Below are positions 29,104 to 44,171 of a stretch of DNA of 64,000 bases, in pieces. The notes under the pieces were generated by a model. That model saw only the letters and a program-made list of their open reading frames with translations, was not told the origin of the DNA and searched no databases. The position numbers were made by a program, and so were the translations under genes. Source of the DNA: Paragorgia papillata (lineage: Eukaryota; Cnidaria; Anthozoa; Scleralcyonacea; Coralliidae); the NCBI GenBank assembly GCA_035771165.1, contig JAWNZC010000091.1:124001-188000 (forward strand). Reading direction: 5' to 3'. Every line of letters starts with the position of its first letter. Positions within the stretch are counted from its first letter, which is position 1.

Positions 29104-32100
29104 CCCGACGAATTTAATAATAAAGTGTTCTGTTTTTAGCGTGCTGTGTAATTAACAGTATGGGCGTCTCGCTTTAAAAGCGAATAACTCTTGAACCAGA
29201 TCTGGGCCACTTCTAATTTTTCTTGGGCCAGCAAGAAGATAGAATGAGCTTCATTTTGATATATAGGAAAGCCGGTTAAAAATAACAGAAGCCATCGCAT
29301 TATTTTCCCCAAGGACTAAGTCGGCAACTACAGTTAGTAAAGATTTCTATTTCCAGTGAGCTGTAATTAACATTTTTGGCGCCTCGGTTTAAAAGCGAAT
29401 AACTCTTAAACCAGATCTGGGCCACTTCTAATTTTTCTTGGGCCAGCAAGAAGATAGAATGAGCTTCATTTTGATATATAGGAAAGCCGGTTAAAAATAA
29501 CAGAAGCCATCGAAATTTTTCCCCCAAGGACTAAGTCGGGAAGTACAGTTAATAAAGATTTCTATTTCCAGCGAACTGTAATTAACATTTTTGGCGCCTC
29601 GGTTTAAAAGCGAATAACTCTTAAACCAGATCTGGGCCACTTCTAATTTTTCTTGGGCCAGCAAGAAGATAGAATGAGCTTCAATTTGATATATAGGAAA
29701 GCCAGTTAAAGTTAAAAGAATCCATCGAAATTTTTCCCCCAAGGACTAAGTCGGCAACTACAGTTAATAAAGATTTCTATTTCCAGTGAGCTGTAATTAA
29801 CATTTTTGGCGCCTCGGTTTAAAAGCGAATAACTCTTAAACCAGATCTGGGCCACTTCTAATTTTTCTTGGGCCAGCAAGAAGATAGAATGAGCTTCATT
29901 TTGATATATAGGAAAGCCAGTTAAAAATAACAGAAGCCATCGAAATTTTTCCCCCAAGGACTAAGTCGGCAAGTACAGTTAATAAAGATTTCTATTTCCA
30001 GCGAGCTGTAATTAACATTTTTGGCGCCTCGGTTTAAAAGCGAATAACTCTTAAACCAGATCTGGGCCACTTCTAATTTTTCTTGGGCCAGCAAGAAGAT
30101 AGAATGAGCTTCAATTTGATATATAGGAAAGCCAGTTAAAGTTAAAAGAATCCATCGAAATTTTCCCCCCAAGACCATCCCGACGAATTTAATAATAAAG
30201 TGTTCTGTTTTTAGCGTGCTGTGTAATTAACAGTATGGGCGTCTCGCTTTAAAAGCGAATAACTCTTGAACCAGATCTGGGCCACTTCTAATTTTTCTTG
30301 GGCCACCAAGAAGATAGAATGAGCTTCATTTTGATATATAGGAAAGCCGGTTAAAAATAACAGAAGCCGTCGAAATTTTTCCCCCAAGGACTAAGTCCGC
30401 AAGTACAGTTAATAAAGATTTCTATTTCCAGCGAGCTGTAATTAACATTTTTGGCGCCTCGGTTTAAAAGCGAATAACTCTTAAACCAGATCTGGGCCAC
30501 TTCTAATTTTTCTTGGGCCAGCAAGAAGATAGAATGAGCTTCATTTTGATATATAAGAAAGCCGGTTAAAAATAACAGAAGCCATCGAATTATTTCCCCC
30601 AAGGACTAAGTCGGCAACTACAGTTAATAAAGATTTCTATTTCCAGTGAGCTGTAATTAACATTTTTGGCGCCTCGGTTTAAAAGCGAATAACTCTTAAA
30701 CCAGATCTGGGCCACTTCTAATTTTTCTTGGGCCAGCAAGAAGATAGAATGAGCTTCAATTTGATATATAGGAAAGGCAGTTAAAGTTAAAAGAATCCAT
30801 CGAAATTTCCCCCCAGACCATCCCGACGAATTTAATAATAAAGTGTTCTATTTTTAGCGTGCTGTGTAATTAACAGTATGGGCGTCTCGCTTTAAAAGCG
30901 AATAACTCTTAAACCAGATCTGGGCCACTTCTAATTTTTCTTGGGCCAGCAAGAAGATAGAATGAGCTTCAATTTGATATATAGGAAAGCCAGTTAAAGT
31001 TAAAAGAATCCATCGAAATTTTCCCCCCAAGACCATCCCGACGAATTTAATAATAAAGTGTTCTGTTTTTAGCGTGCTGTGTAATTAACAGTATGGGCGT
31101 CTCGCTTTAAAAGCGAATAACTCTTGAACCAGATCTGGGCCACTTCTAATTTTTCTTGGGCCAGCAAGAAGATAGAATGAGCTTCATTTTGATATATAGG
31201 AAAGCCGGTTAAAAATAACAGAAGCCGTCGAAATTTTTCCCCCAAGGACTAAGTCCGCAAGTACAGTTAATAAAGATTTCTATTTCCAGCGAGCTGTAAT
31301 TAACATTTTTGGCGCCTCGGTTTAAAAGCGAATAACTCTTAAACCAGATCTGGGCCACTTCTAATTTTTCTTGGGCCACCAAGAAGATAGAATGAGCTTC
31401 AATTTGATATATAGGAAAGCCAGTTAAAGTTAAAAGAATTCATCGAAATTTTTCCCCCAAGGACTAAGTCGGCAACTACAGTTAATAAAGATTTCTATTT
31501 CCAGTGAGCTGTAATTAACATTTTTGGCGCCTCCTTTTAAAAGCGAATAACTCTTAAACCAGATCTGGGCCACTTCTAATTTTTCTTGGGCCAGCAAGAA
31601 GATAGAATGAGCTTCATTTTGATATATAGGAAAGCCAGTTAAAAATAACAGAAGCCATCGAAATTTTTCCCCCAAGGACTAAGTCGGCAAGTACAGTTAA
31701 TAAAGATTTCTATTTCCAGCGAGCTGTAATTAACATTTTTGGCGCCTCGGTTTAAAAGCGAATAACTCTTAAACCAGATCTGGGCCACTTCTAATTTTTC
31801 TTGGGCCAGCAAGAAGATAGAATGAGCTTCAATTTGATATATAGGAAAGCCAGTTAAAGTTAAAAGAATCCATCGAAATTTCCCCCCCAAGACCATCCCG
31901 ACGAATTTAATAATAAAGTGTTCTGTTTTTAGCGTGCTGTGTAATTAACAGTATGGGCGTCTCGCTTTAAAAGCGAATAACTCTTGAACCAGATCTGGGC
32001 CACTTCTAATTTTTCTTGGGCCAGCAAGAAGATAGAATGAGCTTCATTTTGATATATAGGAAAGCCGGTTAAAAATAACAGAAGCCATCGCATTATTTTC

Positions 32101-33640
32101 CCCCAAGGACTAAGTCGGCAACTACAGTTAGTAAAGATTTCTATTTCCAGTGAGCTGTAATTAACATTTTTGGCGCCTCGGTTTAAAAGCGAATAACTCT
32201 TAAACCAGATCTGGGCCACTTCTAATTTTTCTTGGGCCAGCAAGAAGATAGAATGAGCTTCATTTTGATATATAGGAAAGCCGGTTAAAAATAACAGAAG
32301 CCATCGAAATTTTTCCCCCAAGGACTAAGTCGGGAAGTACAGTTAATAAAGATTTCTATTTCCAGCGAACTGTAATTAACATTTTTGGCGCCTCGGTTTA
32401 AAAGCGAATAACTCTTAAACCAGATCTGGGCCACTTCTAATTTTTCTTGGGCCAGCAAGAAGATAGAATGAGCTTCAATTTGATATATAGGAAAGCCAGT
32501 TAAAGTTAAAAGAATCCATCGAAATTTTTCCCCCAAGGACTAAGTCGGCAACTACAGTTAATAAAGATTTCTATTTCCAGTGAGCTGTAATTAACATTTT
32601 TGGCGCCTCGGTTTAAAAGCGAATAACTCTTAAACCAGATCTGGGCCACTTCTAATTTTTCTTGGGCCAGCAAGAAGATAGAATGAGCTTCATTTTGATA
32701 TATAGGAAAGCCAGTTAAAAATAACAGAAGCCATCGAAATTTTTCCCCCAAGGACTAAGTCGGCAAGTACAGTTAATAAAGATTTCTATTTCCAGCGAGC
32801 TGTAATTAACATTTTTGGCGCCTCGGTTTAAAAGCGAATAACTCTTAAACCAGATCTGGGCCACTTCTAATTTTTCTTGGGCCAGCAAGAAGATAGAATG
32901 AGCTTCAATTTGATATATAGGAAAGCCAGTTAAAGTTAAAAGAATCCATCGAAATTTTTCCCCCCAAGACCATCCCGACGAATTTAATAATAAAGTGTTC
33001 TGTTTTTAGCGTGCTGTGTAATTAACAGTATGGGCGTCTCGCTTTAAAAGCGAATAACTCTTGAACCAGATCTGGGCCACTTCTAATTTTTCTTGGGCCA
33101 CCAAGAAGATAGAATGAGCTTCATTTTGATATATAGGAAAGCCGGTTAAAAATAACAGAAGCCGTCGAAATTTTTCCCCCAAGGACTAAGTCCGCAAGTA
33201 CAGTTAATAAAGATTTCTATTTCCAGCGAGCTGTAATTAACATTTTTGGCGCCTCGGTTTAAAAGCGAATAACTCTTAAACCAGATCTGGGCCACTTCTA
33301 ATTTTTCTTGGGCCAGCAAGAAGATAGAATGAGCTTCATTTTGATATATAAGAAAGCCGGTTAAAAATAACAGAAGCCATCGAAATTATTTCCCCCAAGG
33401 ACTAAGTCGGCAACTACAGTTAATAAAGATTTCTATTTCCAGTGAGCTGTAATTAACATTTTTGGCGCCTCGGTTTAAAAGCGAATAACTCTTAAACCAG
33501 ATCTGGGCCACTTCTAATTTTTCTTGGGCCAGCAAGAAGATAGAATGAGCTTCAATTTGATATATAGGAAAGGCAGTTAAAGTTAAAAGAATCCATCGAA
33601 ATTTCCCCCCCCAGACCATCCCGACGAATTTAATAATAAA
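28258..33640. repeat. 2.79-kb (13-monomer) higher-order repeat, two copies
   Basis: Segments at 28637, 28846, 29491 and 29712 recur at 31430, 31639, 32285 and 32506 (shift 2793-2795 bp). Shared rare markers include CATCGCATTATTTT (29293 and 32086), TATATAAGAAAGCC (30550 and 33345) and GGAAAGGCAGTT (30771 and 33567). Confidence 0.78.
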
Positions 33641-33779
33641 GTGTTCTATTTTTAGCGTGCTGTGTAATTAACAGTATGGGCGTCTCGCTTTAAAAGCGAA
33701 TAACTCTTAAACCAGATCTGGGCCACTTCTAATTTTTCTTGGGCCAGCAAGAAGATAGAATGAGCTTCATTTTGATATA

Positions 33780-35000
33780 TAGGAAAGCCGGTTAAAAATA
33801 ACAGAAGCCATCGCATTATTTTTCCCAAGGACTAAGTCGGGAACTACAGTTAGTAAAGATTTCTATTTCCAGTGAGCTGTAATTAACATTTTTGGCGCCT
33901 CGGTTTAAAAGCGAATAACTCTTAAACCAGATCTGGGCCACTTCTAATTTTTCTTGGGCCAGCAAGAAGATAGAATGAGCTTGATTTTGATATATAGGAA
34001 AGCCGGTTAAAAATAACAGAAGCCATCGAAATTTTTCCCCCAAGGACTAAGTCGGGAAGTACAGTTAATAAAGATTTCTATTTCCAGCGAACTGTAATTA
34101 ACATTTTTGGCGCCTCGGTTTAAAAGCGAATAACTCTTAAACCAGATCTGGGCCACTTCTAATTTTTCTTGGGCCAGCAAGAAGATAGAATGAGCTTCAA
34201 TTTGATATATAGGAAAGCCAGTTAAAGTTAAAAGAATCCATCGAAATTTTTCCCCCAAGGACTAAGTCGGCAACTACAGTTAATAAAGATTTCTATTTCC
34301 AGTGAGCTGTAATTAACATTTTTGGCGCCTCGGTTTAAAAGCGAATAACTCTTAAACCAGATCTGGGCCACTTCTAATTTTTCTTGGGCCAGCAAGAAGA
34401 TAGAATGAGCTTCATTTTGATATATAGGAAAGCCAGTTAAAAATAACAGAAGCCATCGAAATTTTTCCCCCAAGGACTAAGTCGGCAAGTACAGTTAATA
34501 AAGATTTCTATTTCCAGCGAGCTGTAATTAACATTTTTGGCGCCTCGGTTTAAAAGCGAATAACTCTTAAACCAGATCTGGGCCACTTCTAATTTTTCTT
34601 GGGCCAGCAAGAAGATAGAATGAGCTTCAATTTGATATATAGGAAAGCCAGTTAAAGTTAAAAGAATCCATCGAAATTTTCCACCCAAGACCATCCCGAC
34701 GAATTTAATAATAAAGTGTTCTGTTTTTAGCGTGCTGTGTAATTAACAGTATGGGCGTCTCGCTTTAAAAGCGAATAACTCTTGAACCAGATCTGGGCCA
34801 CTTCTAATTTTTCTTGGGCCACCAAGAAGATAGAATGAGCTTCATTTTGATATATAGGAAAGCCGGTTAAAAATAACAGAAGCCGTCGAAATTTTTCCCC
34901 CAAGGACTAAGTCCGCAAGTACAGTTAATAAAGATTTCTATTTCCAGCGAGCTGTAATTAACATTTTTGGCGCCTCGGTTTAAAAGCGAATAACTCTTAA
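33780..35000. repeat. Third partial copy of the 2.79-kb higher-order unit
   Basis: The CATCGCATTATTTT and CAGTTAGTAAAG markers seen near 29300 and 32093 appear again near 33812-33855. The following 1.1 kb matches 32285 onward with a shift of about 1722 bp. The unit was therefore copied again with a different, eight-monomer offset. Confidence 0.7.
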
Positions 35001-38000
35001 ACCAGATCTGGGCCACTTCTAATTTTTCTTGGGCCAGCAAGAAGATAGAATGAGCTTCATTTTGATATATAGGAAAGCCGGTTAAAAATAACAGAAGCCA
35101 TCGAATTATTTCCCCCAAGGACTAAGTCGGCAACTACAGTTAATAAAGATTTCTATTTCCAGTGAGCTGTAATTAACATTTTTGGCGCCTCGGTTTAAAA
35201 GCGAATAACTCTTAAACCAGATCTGGGCCACTTCTAATTTTTCTTGGGCCAGCAAGAAGATAGAATGAGCTTCATTTTGATATATAGGAAAGCCGGTTAA
35301 AAATAACAGAAGCCATCGAATTATTTCCCCCAAGGACTAAGTCGGCAACTACAGTTAATAAAGATTTCTATTTCCAGTGAGCTGTAATTAACATTTTTGG
35401 CACCTCGGTTTAAAAGCGAATAACTCTTAAACCAGATCTGGGCCACTTCTAATTTTTCTTGGGCCAGCAAGAAGATAGAATGAGCTTCAATTTGATATAT
35501 AGGAAAGCCAGTTAAATTTAAAAGAATCCATCGAAATTTTTCCCCCAAGACCATCCCGACGAATTTAATAATAAAGTGTTCTATTTTTAGCGTGCTGTGT
35601 AATTAACAGTATGGGCGTCTCGCTTTAAAAGCGAATAACTCTTGAACCAGATCTGGGCCACTTCTAATTTTTCTTGGGCCACCAAGAAGATAGAATGAGC
35701 TTCATTTTGATATATAGGAAAGCCGGTTAAAAATAACAGAAGCCATCGAATTATTTCCCCCAAGGACTAAGTCGGCAACTACAGTTAATAAAGATTTCTA
35801 TTTCCAGTGAGCTGTAATTAACATTTTTGGCGCCTCGGTTTAAAAGCGAATAACTCTTAAACCAGACCTGGGCCACTTCTAATTTTTCTTGGGCCAGCAA
35901 GAAGATAGAATGAGCTTCAATTTGATATATAGGAAAGCCAGTTAAAGTTAAAAGAAGCCATCGAAATTTCCCCCCCAAGACCATCCCGACGAATTTAATA
36001 ATAAAGTGTTCTATTTTTAGCGTGCTGTGTAATTAACAGTATGGGCGTCTCGCTTTAAAAGCGAATAAATCTTGAACCAGATCTGGGCCACTTCTAATTT
36101 TTCTTGGGCCAGCAAGAAGATAGAATGAGCTTCATTTTGATATATAGGAAAGCCGGTTAAAAATAACAGAAGCCAATGAAATGTTTCCCCCAAGGACTAA
36201 GTCGGCAAGTACAGTTAATAAAGATTTCTATTTCCAGCGAGCTGTAATTAACAGTATGGGCGTCTCGCTTTAAAAGCGAATAACTCTTGAACCAGATCTG
36301 GGCCACTTCTAATTTTTCTTGGGCCAGCAAGAAGATAGAATGAGCTTCATTTTGATATATAGGAAAGCCGGTTAAAAATAACACAAGCCATCGAAATTTT
36401 TCCCCCAAGGACTAAGTTGGCAAGTACAGTTAATAAAGATTTCTATTTCCAGCGAGCTGTAATTAACATTTTTGGCGCCTCGGTTTAAAAGCGAATAACT
36501 CTTAAACCAGATCTGGGCCACTTCTAATTTCTCTTGGGCCAGCAAGAAGATAGAATGAGCTTCAATTTGATATATAGGAAAGCCAGTTAAAGTTAAAAGA
36601 ATCCATCGAAATTTTCCCCCCAAGACCATCCCGACGAATTTAACAATAAAGTGTTCTGTTTTTAGCGTGCTGTGTAATTAACAGTATGGGCGTCTCGCTT
36701 TAAAAGCGAATAACTCTTGAACCAGATCTGGGCCACTTCTAATTTTTCTTGGGCCACCAAGAAGATAGAATGAGCTTCATTTTGATATATAGGAAAGCCG
36801 GTTAAAAATAACAGAAGCCAATGAAATTTTCCCCCCAAGGACTAAGTCGGCAAGTACAGTTAATAAAGATTTCTATTTCTAGTGTGCTGTGTAATTAACA
36901 GTATGGGCGTCTCGCTTTAAAAGCGAATAACTCTTGAACCAGATCTGGGCCACTTCTAATTTTTCTTGGGCCAGCAAGAAGATAGAATGAGCTTCATTTT
37001 GATATATAGGAAAGCCGGTTAAAAATAACACAAGCCATCGAAATTTTTCCCCCAAGGACTAAGTCGGCAAGTACAGTTAATAAAGATTTCTATTTCCAGC
37101 GAGCTGTAATTAACATTTTTGGCGCCTCGGTTTAAAAGCGAATAACTCTTAAACCAGATCTGGGCCACTTCTAATTTTTCTTTGGGCCAGCAAGAAGATA
37201 GAATGAGCTTCAATTTGATATATAGGAAAGCCAGTTAAAGTTAAAAGAATCCATCGAAATTTTCCCCCCAAGACCATCCCGACGAATTTAACAATAAAGT
37301 GTTCTGTTTTTAGCGTGCTGTGTAATTAACAGTATGGGCGTCTCGCTTTAAAAGCGAATAACTCTTGAACCAGATCTGGGCCACTTCTAATTTTTCTTGG
37401 GCCAGCAAGAAGATAGAATGAGCTTCATTTTGATATATAGGAAAGCCGGTTAAAAATAACAGAAGCCAATGAAATTTTCCCCCAAGGACTAAGTCGGCAA
37501 GTACAGTTAATAAAGATTTCTATTTCTAGTGTGCTGTGTAATTAACAGTATGGGCGTCTCGCTTTAAAAGCGAATAACTCTTGAACCAGATCTGGGCCAC
37601 TTCTAATTTTTCTTGGGCCAGCAAGAAGATAGAATGAGCTTCATTTTGATATATAGGAAAGCCGGTTAAAAATAACGGAAGCCATCGAAATCTTTCCCCC
37701 AAGGGCTAAGTCGGCAACTACAGTTAATAAAGATTTCTATTTCCAGTGAGCTGTAATTAACATTTTTGGCGCCTCGGATTAAAAGCGAATAACTCTTAAA
37801 CCAGATCTGGGCCACTTCTAATTTTTCTTGGGCCAGCAAGAAGATAGAATGAGCTTCATTTTGATATATAGGAAAGCCGGTTAAAAATAACAGAAGCCAA
37901 TGAAATTTTTCCCCCAAGGACTAAGTCGGCAAGTACAGTTAATAAAGATTTCTATTTCTAGCGTGCTGTGTAATTAACAGTATGGGCGTCTCGCTTTAAA

Positions 38001-39924
38001 AGCGAATAACTCTTGAACCAGATCTGGGCCACTTCTAATTTTTCTTGGGCCAGCAAGAAGATAGAATGAGCTTCATTTTGATATATAGGAAAGCCGGTTA
38101 AAAATAACAGAAGCCAATGAAATTTTTCCCACAAGGACTAAGTCGGCAAGTACAGTTAATAAAGATTTCTATTTCCAGCGAGCTGTAATTAACAGTATGG
38201 GCGTCTCGGTTTAAAAGCGAATAACTCTTAAACCAGATCTGGGCCACTTCTAATTTTTCGTGGGCCAGCAAGAAGATAGAATGAACTTCAATTTGATATA
38301 TAGGAAAGCCAGTTAAAGTTAAAAGAAGCCATCGAAATTTCCCCCCCAAGACCATCCCGACGAATTTAATAATAAAGTGTTCTATTTTTAGCGTGCTGTG
38401 TAATTAACAGTATGGGCGTCTCGCTTTAAAAGCGAATAAATCTTGAACCAGATCTGGGCCACTTCTAATTTTTCTTGGGCCAGCAAGAAGATAGAATGAG
38501 CTTCATTTTGATATATAGGAAAGCCGGTTAAAAATAACAGAAGCCAATGAAATGTTTCCCCCAAGGACTAAGTCGGCAAGTACAGTTAATAAAGATTTCT
38601 ATTTCCAGCGAGCTGTAATTAACAGTATGGGCGTCTCGCTTTAAAAGCGAATAACTCTTGAACCAGATCTGGGCCACTTCTAATTTTTCTTGGGCCAGCA
38701 AGAAGATAGAATGAGCTTCATTTTGATATATAGGAAAGCCGGTTAAAAATAACAGAAGCCATCGAAATTTTTCCCCCAAGGACTAAGTCGGCAAGTACAG
38801 TTAATAAAGATTTCTATTTCCAGCGAGCTGTAATTAACATTTTTGGCGCCTCGGTTTAAAAGCGAATAACTCTTAAACCAGATCTGGGCCACTTCTAATT
38901 TTTCTTGGGCCAGCAAGAAGATAGAATGAGCTTCAATTTGATATATAGGAAAGCCAGTTAAAGTTAAAAGAATCCATCGAAATTTTCCCCCCAAGACCAT
39001 CCCGACGAATTTAACAATAAAGTGTTCTGTTTTTAGCGTGCTGTGTAATTAACAGTATGGGCGTCTCGCTTTAAAAGCGAATAACTCTTGAACCAGATCT
39101 GGGCCACTTCTAATTTTTCTTGGGCCAGCAAGAAGATAGAATGAGCTTCATTTTGATATATAGGAAAGCCGGTTAAAAATAACAGAAGCCAATGAAATTT
39201 TTCCCCCAAGGACTAAGTCGGCAAGTACAGTTAATAAAGATTTCTATTTCTAGTGTGCTGTGTAATTAACAGTATGGGCGTCTCGCTTTAAAAGCGAATA
39301 ACTCTTGAACCAGATCTGGGCCACTTCTAATTTTTCTTGGGCCAGCAAGAAGATAGAATGAGCTTCATTTTGATATATAGGAAAGCCGGTTAAAAATAAC
39401 AGAAGCCATCGAAATTTTTCCCCCAAGGACTAAGTCGGCAAGTACAGTTAATAAAGATTTCTATTTCCAGCGAGCTGTAATTAACATTTTTGGCGCCTCG
39501 GTTTAAAAGCGAATAACTCTTAAACCAGATCTGGGCCACTTCTAATTTTTCTTGGGCCAGCAAGAAGATAGAATGAGCTTCAATTTGATATATAGGAAAG
39601 CCAGTTAAAGTTAAAAGAATCCATCGAAATTTTCCCCCAAGACCATCCCGACGAATTTAATAATAAAGTGTTCTGTTTTTAGCGTGCTGTGTAATTAACA
39701 GTATGGGCGTCTCGCTTTAAAAGCGAATAACTCTTGAACCAGATCTGGGCCACTTCTAATTTTTCTTGGGCCAGCAAGAAGATAGAATGAGCTTCATTTT
39801 GATATATAGGAAAGCCGGTTAAAAATAACAGAAGCCATCGAAATTTTCCCCCAAGGACTAAGTCGGCAAGTACAGTTAATAAAGATTTCTATTTCTAGTG
39901 TGCTGTGTAATTAACAGTATGGGC

Positions 39925-40000
39925 GTCTCGTTAAAAGCGAATAACTCTTGAACCAGATCTGGGCCACTTCTAATTATTTTTCTTGGGTCAGTAAGAACAT
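39925..40000. repeat. Degenerate satellite monomer
   Basis: This monomer has unusually many changes: GTCTCGTTAAAAGCG (loss of bases), TAATTATTTTTCTTGGGTCAGTAAGAACATAG with an extra TTA, and several substitutions. It is among the most diverged units in the array, which fits decay in the part of the array nearest the transposon. Confidence 0.65.
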
Positions 40001-43000
40001 AGAATGAGCTTCAATTTGATATATAGGAAAGCCGGTTAAAAATAACAGAAGCCATCGAACTTTTTCCCCCAATGACTAAGTCGGCAACTACAGTTAATAA
40101 AGATTTCTATTTCCAGTGAGATGTAATTAACAATTTTGACGCCTCGGATTAAAAGCGAATAACTCTTAAACCAGATCTGGGCCACTTCTAATTTTTCTTG
40201 GGCCAGCAAGAAGATAGAATGAGCTTCATTTTGATATATAGGAAAGCCGGTTAAAAATAACAGAAGCCAACGAAATTTTTCCCCCAAGGACTAAGTCGGC
40301 AAGTACAGTTAATAAAGATTTCTATTTCTAGCGTGCTGTAATTAACAGTATGGGCGTCTCGCTTTAAAAGCGAATAACTCTTGAACCAGATCTGGGCCAC
40401 TTCTAATTTTTCTTGGGCCAGCAAGAAGATAGAATGAGCTTCATTTTGATATATAGGAAAGCCGGTTAAAAATAACAGAAGCCAATGAAATTTTTCCCAC
40501 AAGGACTAAGTCGGCAAGTACAGTTAATAAAGATTTCTATTTCCAGCGAGCTGTGTAATTAACAGTATGGGCGTCTCGGTTTAAAAGCGAATAACTCTTA
40601 AACCAGATCTGGGCCACTTCTAATTTTTCTTGGGCCAGCAAGAAGATAGAATGAACTTCAATTTGATATATAGGAAAGCCAGTTAAAGTTAAAAGAAGCC
40701 ATCGAAATGTTTCCCCCAACACCATCCCGACGAATTTAATAATAAAGTGTTCTATTTTTAGCGTGCTGTGTAATTAACAGTATGGGCGTCTCGCTCTAAA
40801 AGCGAATAACTCTTGAACCAGATCTGGGCCACTTCTAATTTTTCTTGGGCCAGCAAGAAGATAGAATGAGCTTCATTTTGATATATAGGAAAGCCGGTTA
40901 AAAATAACAGAAGCCATCGAAATTTTCCCCCCAAGGACTAAGTCGGCAAGTACAGTTAATAAAGATTTCTATTTCCAGCGAACTGTAATTAACATTTTTG
41001 GCGTCTCGGTTTAAAAGCGAATAACTCTTAAACCAGATCTGGGCCACTTCTAATTTTTCTTGGGCCAGCAAGAAGATAGAATGAGCTTCAATTTGATATA
41101 TAGGAAAGCCAGTTAAAGTTAAAAGAATCCATCGAAATTTTTCCCCCAAGGACTAAGTCGGCAACTACAGTTAATAAAGATTTCTATTTCCAGTGAGCTG
41201 TAATTAACATTTTTGGCGCCTCGGTTTAAAAGCGAATAACTCTTAAACCAGATCTGGGCCACTTCTAATTTTTCTTGGGCCAGCAAGAAGATAGAATGAG
41301 CTTCATTTTGATATATAGGAAAGCCAGTTAAAAATAACAGAAGCCATCGAAATTTTTCCCCCAAGGACTAAGTCCGCAAGTACAGTTAATAAAGATTTCT
41401 ATTTCCAGCGAGCTGTAATTAACATTTTTGGCGCCTCGGTTTAAAAGCGAATAACTCTTAAACCAGATCTGGGCCACTTCTAATTTTTCTTGGACCAGCA
41501 AGAAGATAGAATGAGCTTCAATTTTGATATATAGGAAAGCCAGTTAAAGTTAAAAGAATCCATCGAAATTTTTCCCCCAAGACCATCCCGACGAATTTAA
41601 TAATAAAGTGTTCTGTTTTTAGCGTGCTGTGTAATTAACAGTATGGGCGTCTGGCTTTAAAAGCGAATAACTCTTGAACCACATCTGGGCCACTTCTAAT
41701 TTTTCTTGGGCCACCAAGAAGATAGAATGAGCTTCATTTTGATATATAGGAAAGCCGGTTAAAAATAACAGAAGCCATCGAAATTTTTCCCCCAAGGACT
41801 AAGTCGGCAAGTACAGTTAATAAAGATTTCTATTTCCAGCGAGCTGTAATTAACATTTTTGGCGCCTCGGTTTAAAAGCGAATAACTCTTAAACCAGATC
41901 TGGGCCACTTCTAATTTTTCTTGGGCCAGCAAGAAGATAGAATGAGCTTCATTTTGATATATAGGAAAGCCGGTTAAAAATAACAGAAGCCAATGAAATT
42001 TTTCCCCCAAGGACTAAGTCGGCAAGTACAGTTAATAAAGATTTCTATTTCCAGTGTGCTGTAATTAACAGTATGGGCGTCTCGCTTTAAAAGCGAATAA
42101 CTCTTAAACCAGATCTGGGCCACTTCTAATTTTTCTTGGGCCAGCAAGAAGATAGAATGAGCTTCATTTTGATATATAGGAAAGCCGGTTAAAAATAACA
42201 GAAGCCAATGAAATTTTTCCCCCAAGGACTAAGTCGGCAAGTACAGTTAATAAAGATTTCTATTTCCAGCGAGCTTGTAATTAACAGTATGGGCATCTCG
42301 GTTTAAAAGCGAATAACTCTTGAACCAGATCTGGGCCACTTCTAATTTTTCGTGGGCCAGCAAGAAGATAGAATGAACTTCAATTTGATATATAGGAAAG
42401 CCAGTTAAAGTTAAAAGAAGCCATCGAAATTTTCCCCCCAACACCATCCCGACGAATTTAATAATAAAGTGTTCTATTTTTAGCGTGCTGTGTATTTAAC
42501 AGTATGAGCGCGTCGCTTTAAAAGCGAATAACTCTTGAACCAGATCTGGGCCACTTCTAATTTTTCTTGGGCCAGCAAGAAGATAGAATGAGCTTTATTT
42601 TGATATATAGGAAAGCCGGTTAAAAATAACAGAAGCCATCGAATTATTTCCCCCAAGGACTAAGTCGGCAACTACAGTTAATAAAGATTTCTATTTCCAG
42701 TGAGCTGTAATTAACATTTTTGGCGCCTCGGATTAAAAGCGAATAACTCTTAAACCAGATCTGGGCCACTTCTAATTTTTCTTGGGCCAGCAAGAAGATA
42801 GAATGAGCTTCATTTTGATATATAGGAAAGCCAGTTAAAAATAACAGAAGCCATCGAAATTTTTCCCCCAAGGACTAAGTCCGCAAGTACAGTTAATAAA
42901 GATTTCTATTTCCAGCGAGCTGTAATTAACATTTTTGGCGCCTCGGTTTAAAAGCGAATAGCTCTTAAACCAGATCTGGGCCACTTCTAATTTTTCTTGG

Positions 43001-44171
43001 ACCAGCAAGAAGATAGAATGAGCTTCAATTTGATATATAGGAAAGCCAGTTAAAGTTAAAAGAATGCATCGAAATTTTTCCCCCAAGACCATCCCGACGA
43101 ATTTAATAATAAAGTGTTCTGTTTTTAGCGTGCTGTGTAATTAACAGTATGGGCGTCTGGCTTTAAAAGCGAATAACTCTTGAACCACATCTGGGCCACT
43201 TCTAATTTTTCTTGGGCCACCAAGAAGATAGAATGAGCTTCATTTTGATATATAGGAAAGCCGGTTAAAAATAACAGAAGCCGTCGAAATTTTCCCCCCA
43301 AAGACTAAGTCCGCAAGTACAGTTAATAAAGATTTCTATTTCCAGCGAGCTGTAATTAACATTTTTGGCGCCTCGGTTTAAAAGCGAATAACTCTTAAAC
43401 CAGATCTGGGCCACTTCTAATTTTTCTTGGGCCAGCAAGAAGATAGAATGAGCTTCATTTTGATATATAGGAAAGCCGGTTAAAAATAACAGAAGCCATC
43501 GAATTATTTCCCCCAAGGACTAAGTCGGCAACTACAGTTAATAAAGATTTCTATTTCCAGTGAGCTGTAATTAACATTTTTGGCGCCTCGGTTTAAAAGC
43601 GAATAACTCTTAAACCAGATCTGGGCCACTTCTAATTTTTCTTGGGCCAGCAAGAAGATAGAATGAGCTTCAATTTGATATATAGGAAAGCCAGTTAAAG
43701 TTAAAAGAATCCAGCGAAATTTTTCCCCCAAGACCATCCCGACGAATTTAATAATAAAGTGTTCTATTTTTAGCGTGCTGTGTAATTAACAGTATGGGCG
43801 TCTCGCTTTAAAAGCGAATAACTCTTGAACCAGATCTGGGCCACTTCTAATTTTTCTTGGGCCACCAAGAAGATAGAATGAGCTTCATTTTTATATATAG
43901 GAAAGCCGGTTAAAAATAACAGAAGCCGTCGAAATTTTTCCCCCAAGGACTAAGTCCGCAAGTACAGTTAATAAAGATTTCTATTTCCAGCGAGCTGTAA
44001 TTAACATTTTTGGCGCCTCGGTTTAAAAGCGAATAACTCTTAAACCAGATCTGGGCCACTTCTAATTTTTCTTGGGCCAGCAAGAAGATAGAATGAGCTT
44101 CATTTTGATATATAGGAAAGCTGGTTAAAAATAACAGAAGCCAATGAAATTTTTCCCCCAAGGACTAAGTC

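Noticed and set aside
13..44161. Over a hundred minus-strand open frames of 60-130 codons in the satellite, with similar products
   Set aside because: They come from the repeated monomer. The period (215 bp) is not a multiple of three, frames end and restart across monomers, there are no splice or regulatory signals, and variants include free amino-acid changes and frame breaks. A real coding repeat would keep the frame.
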